Positions 5,336-7,442 of a stretch of 7,442 nucleotides of DNA are shown here, one piece after another (the stretch's first letter is position 1; each line of letters starts with the position of its first letter). The notes under the pieces were generated by a model. The model was given only the letters and a program-made list of their open reading frames with translations. It was not told the DNA's origin and did not search any database. Source of the stretch: an uncultured Lachnospiraceae bacterium (GTDB taxonomy: Bacteria > Bacillota > Clostridia > Lachnospirales > Lachnospiraceae); the NCBI GenBank assembly GCA_947177515.1, contig CAMWUU010000174.1:1-7442 (forward strand), read 5' to 3'. Made by a program: the position numbers and the translations under genes.

Positions 5336-7318
5336 TTATTTTTTCCGCTTCTTTTTTGAAGCTTTCCTAGTCGATCCCAAAGAACTAGAAGTAGAGGAAT
5401 TTCCATCCACGGCGGATGAATTTTTAGCTATGGCAGGGGAACTTTCAGCTACAGCAGATGGATTCCCCGCTGTCCTATTCGCAGCAAATGCCGCTTCTGC
5501 CGCACTTTTTTTGTTAATCTGGTTAACTGCAAAGCCGATGCCAAGTAATGCCCAGAAAAGTGGGGCAATCGCGACGCAGGAATCATTTGAAATACCTGCG
5601 ATCAGATAACCCAGCACACCTAACATAATTCCAGTGCCGATAAAATGGTTCCTGTCGGAAAAATCTGATTTCCAGTACAGAGAAAGACTCTGGAAAAGAT
5701 AGATCAGGCAGACCGCAAGGAAGCAGAGCAGGGCAGGAACACCGTGCTGTACGCCGATCTGTAAGTAGAGGTTGTGCGGCTTGGTAACAAGCGAGTAATA
5801 AAAGCCCGAATTAATGCGCCCGGGCAGGTCGTTGTGCGGGAACACCAGTGAAAAGGAATCCGCCCCCGTACCGAGAATAAGCGAATGGCGCAGCATCGGG
5901 ATGGAGCGCGACCAGAGGTAACCACGCCCGGAAGCAAACGAATCGTAATCGCCAAAAAGGGAGGCAGGCGCTTTGATGGCCTGGGCAAATTTTCCGACAT
6001 TGTTGATGTACTGGCAGCCGTCTTCTGTTATTGTAAAGTATACAATACAGCCGCGCACATGGATGGAGGCAAGCCACGGGTAATAGGCGTTCCCCTCCTG
6101 TAAGCGGAACAAAAGTCCTGAAAAAGTAGGGTCAGCCAGTTCAGTGTAGCCGTCCTCACGCGATGTATAATCAAGCATCTGTCCGTTTCCGTCAAGGAAG
6201 ATTAGGACAGCACCCAGCTCGTTCGCTGCATATGTGACATGAAGGGTAGCGTTGTTATATTCAATCACAACATCCTTTTGCGTGAAGCGGATATCATCAA
6301 GCAGGGAACTGTTTTTATTCAGCCTTATTGCGTTCTTCACATACTGGATCGGATCGAGCGCAATATGTTTAAAATAGGCACGTGCGCCAAAAAATAGTGC
6401 AATGCATACTGGAACAACAAAAAGGATACGCTTTAACACCACCTTGCGGCAGAAAATCAGTGCCGCCAAAATGCAGATCGCAATGGAGATTAAAAAAGTC
6501 TTCGAACCGGAGTTGAAGGTGCACACCAAAAGCCCCACGCTAATTGCTATCCAGAGAAGTTTCTGCCACCATTTCCTTACAGAAAAAATACAGAAAATGG
6601 AAAACGGCAGGACAAGTGAGGCAAACATACCAACATAGTTCGGGTTATAGAAAGTTAAATATACCTGGTGTGTGCCGCTGTGGGAAAAATTAAAGGAAAG
6701 CGATTCGCGGTAGGGTGCATACTTTTCAGGCACCATAAGCTGTCTGCCAAATTTTGTTTCCCAGAAATCTTTTCCGCGAAGCTGCGTGATACCGAGTGCG
6801 CACAGCACCGTGAACAGTGCGAAAAAGGCGCGGCGCAGCGTGGCCAGGTCCGCGGCATTCTTAACAAATACATAAGCAAAAAAAGTCAGTACGCAATAGG
6901 AGAGGATCACCCACACTGATTCGAACTGCTCGTGAATCCCGGAAAAACCAAAGGAACGGTATTGGGAAAAAAGGGTGGAAAGCAGTGTCAGGATGCCGTA
7001 AGCGGCAAGCGGATAAAGCCAGATCGTTTTCTTTTGCGCATTTCGGAATTTCCGGTTTGTAAACTGAAATACCAGGACAAGTCCCATTATAGCGCCCAGC
7101 GCGGTGAAAATACGGCTTTTCCAGTAGAGGAAGACATCGATTTCCTCCGTGGAATCCAAAAACCAGTAAAACTGGCTTAAATTTGGATCGTAGCGGTAGA
7201 GCCGCACAATCAGCGGGACAATGAAAATCACTGCCATCAGCGGGATCAGGGCGTAGTTGCCATGTAAAAATTCATAATTATTTTGTGCGGTTGTTTTCTT
7301 TTTTTTGTATTGGCTCAT
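5336..7318 (-). CDS. O-antigen ligase/polymerase-family (Wzy_C-type) polytopic membrane protein
   Basis: 660 residues; the start has AGGAGG at 7328-7333 (minus strand), nine bases upstream. About twelve hydrophobic segments are visible: 22-40, 69-86, 99-118, 133-152, 162-180, 226-246, 254-268, 273-291, 297-312, 525-546, 558-576 and 580-598. Lysine clusters at both ends (KKKK 5-8; KKKRKK at the C-terminus) place both termini in the cytoplasm. Family signatures are YNPNYVGMF (224-232), ASGRGYLWSRS (462-472), ILGTGADSF (481-489) and KPHNLYLQ (513-520). The Arg and His residues of the large outer loop match those needed for catalysis in WaaL/Wzy/PglL-like enzymes, which transfer or polymerise undecaprenyl-linked glycans. 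The large outer region (313-about 524) holds an extra beta-rich domain near 320-450. The tail 603-660 is low complexity. A monoderm host has no LPS, so the acceptor could be a wall polymer, capsule or protein; this cannot be decided here. No glycosyltransferase genes lie nearby in the window. Confidence 0.88.
   Translation of the reverse strand: MSQYKKKKTTAQNNYEFLHGNYALIPLMAVIFIVPLIVRLYRYDPNLSQFYWFLDSTEEIDVFLYWKSRIFTALGAIMGLVLVFQFTNRKFRNAQKKTIWLYPLAAYGILTLLSTLFSQYRSFGFSGIHEQFESVWVILSYCVLTFFAYVFVKNAADLATLRRAFFALFTVLCALGITQLRGKDFWETKFGRQLMVPEKYAPYRESLSFNFSHSGTHQVYLTFYNPNYVGMFASLVLPFSIFCIFSVRKWWQKLLWIAISVGLLVCTFNSGSKTFLISIAICILAALIFCRKVVLKRILFVVPVCIALFFGARAYFKHIALDPIQYVKNAIRLNKNSSLLDDIRFTQKDVVIEYNNATLHVTYAANELGAVLIFLDGNGQMLDYTSREDGYTELADPTFSGLLFRLQEGNAYYPWLASIHVRGCIVYFTITEDGCQYINNVGKFAQAIKAPASLFGDYDSFASGRGYLWSRSIPMLRHSLILGTGADSFSLVFPHNDLPGRINSGFYYSLVTKPHNLYLQIGVQHGVPALLCFLAVCLIYLFQSLSLYWKSDFSDRNHFIGTGIMLGVLGYLIAGISNDSCVAIAPLFWALLGIGFAVNQINKKSAAEAAFAANRTAGNPSAVAESSPAIAKNSSAVDGNSSTSSSLGSTRKASKKKRKK
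5378..5461 (-). repeat. Four degenerate heptapeptide repeats in the ligase-like tail
   Basis: Residues 620-647 of the ligase-like protein read as PSAVAES, SPAIAKN, SSAVDGN and SSTSSSL. The first three share a small-small-Ala-aliphatic pattern and the fourth has decayed to serine. The corresponding DNA units are 21 bp and clearly diverged. The repeats lie between the last membrane segment and a final KASKKKRKK cluster, so they are probably cytoplasmic and disordered. Confidence 0.6.
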
Positions 7319-7341
7319 TCGAAATTACCTCCTGACGCTTG

Positions 7342-7371
7342 ATTATAGCATGGATGGAGGGAAAATGCCAC
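7342..7371 (-). promoter_or_regulatory. Promoter of the ligase-like gene
   Basis: On the minus strand, TATAAT (7342-7347) is preceded by TG plus one base, an extended -10. GTGGCA (7366-7371) lies at an 18-base spacing and matches four of six bases of the -35 consensus. The start would fall close to the AGGAGG site at 7328-7333, giving a leader of only about 18-20 nt. Confidence 0.6.
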
Positions 7372-7413
7372 TCTTTTTTGCAGGAGTTTGCCGGGTGTAT
7401 TCCCGAAAACATG

Positions 7414-7441
7414 TTGCAAAGAAAGTAAATGATGTTATAAT
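7414..7441 (+). promoter_or_regulatory. Promoter facing out of the right edge
   Basis: TTGCAA (7414-7419) and a perfect TATAAT (7436-7441) are separated by 16 bases on the + strand. The layout resembles the pheA promoter at 2315-2343. It should drive a gene beyond the window, divergent from the ligase-like gene, with about 65 bp between the two -10 elements' outer ends and no gene between them. Confidence 0.6.
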
Positions 7442-7442
7442 G

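Noticed and set aside
5119..5370. 83-codon open frame on the plus strand after htrA
   Set aside because: It reads straight through the bidirectional terminator and into the 3' end of the ligase-like gene, has no Shine-Dalgarno sequence, and its protein resembles nothing I know.
5336..7318. Naming the ligase-like gene waaL or wzy
   Set aside because: The shared domain does not tell ligases, polymerases and protein glycosyltransferases apart, and there is no glycan gene cluster nearby to decide.
1..7442. Defence island, prophage, transposon or CRISPR
   Set aside because: I saw no transposase, integrase, terminal inverted repeats, spaced direct repeats or defence-type domains; every long gene has an ordinary housekeeping or envelope assignment, or falls in a family common in Clostridia.

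Overview
The window looks like chromosomal DNA from a Gram-positive, anaerobic Bacillota of the Lachnospiraceae/Clostridia type. This rests on strong AGGAGG-type ribosome binding sites, near-consensus TATAAT promoters, base composition that looks close to half G+C, and gene families common there: a DUF5107-type TPR protein, a DUF5050 protein, a fused chorismate mutase/prephenate dehydratase, a membrane-anchored HtrA protease and an O-antigen-ligase-like polytopic protein. The genus cannot be named from the sequence alone. There is no rRNA, tRNA, CRISPR array, transposase or phage gene.

Layout, left to right. Positions 2-1195 (+) hold the C-terminal part of a long TPR protein whose start lies off the left edge. 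It converges, across a 24-bp gap, on a membrane-anchored DUF5050 repeat protein at 1220-2239 (-). That gene diverges from pheA at 2373-3506 (+), and the roughly 130-bp gap between them holds promoters facing both ways. Downstream of pheA, 3507-3788 holds no gene. It contains a perfect 12-bp hairpin, a strong terminator with two competing folds, and a TATAAT promoter for the next gene. An htrA-like serine protease gene follows at 3789-5102 (+). It converges on a 660-residue O-antigen ligase/polymerase-like gene at 5336-7318 (-), and a 16-bp inverted repeat with A and T tracts between them should terminate transcription from both sides. The right edge (7319-7442) carries the promoter of the ligase-like gene and, facing the other way, a TTGCAA/TATAAT promoter for a gene outside the window.

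Every gene appears to be its own transcription unit; nothing suggests an operon or a shared pathway. PheA makes phenylpyruvate for phenylalanine. HtrA does protein quality control at the outer face of the membrane. The ligase-like protein probably joins or polymerises lipid-linked glycans. The DUF5050 and TPR proteins have no assigned function.

The window reads mostly as ordinary core and near-core genome, and I find no convincing new multi-gene system. The items most worth a second look are an extracytoplasmic beta-rich insert and a heptad-repeat, lysine-ended tail in the ligase-like protein; the seven-fold repeat in the DUF5050 protein; and the overlapping alternative hairpins after pheA.
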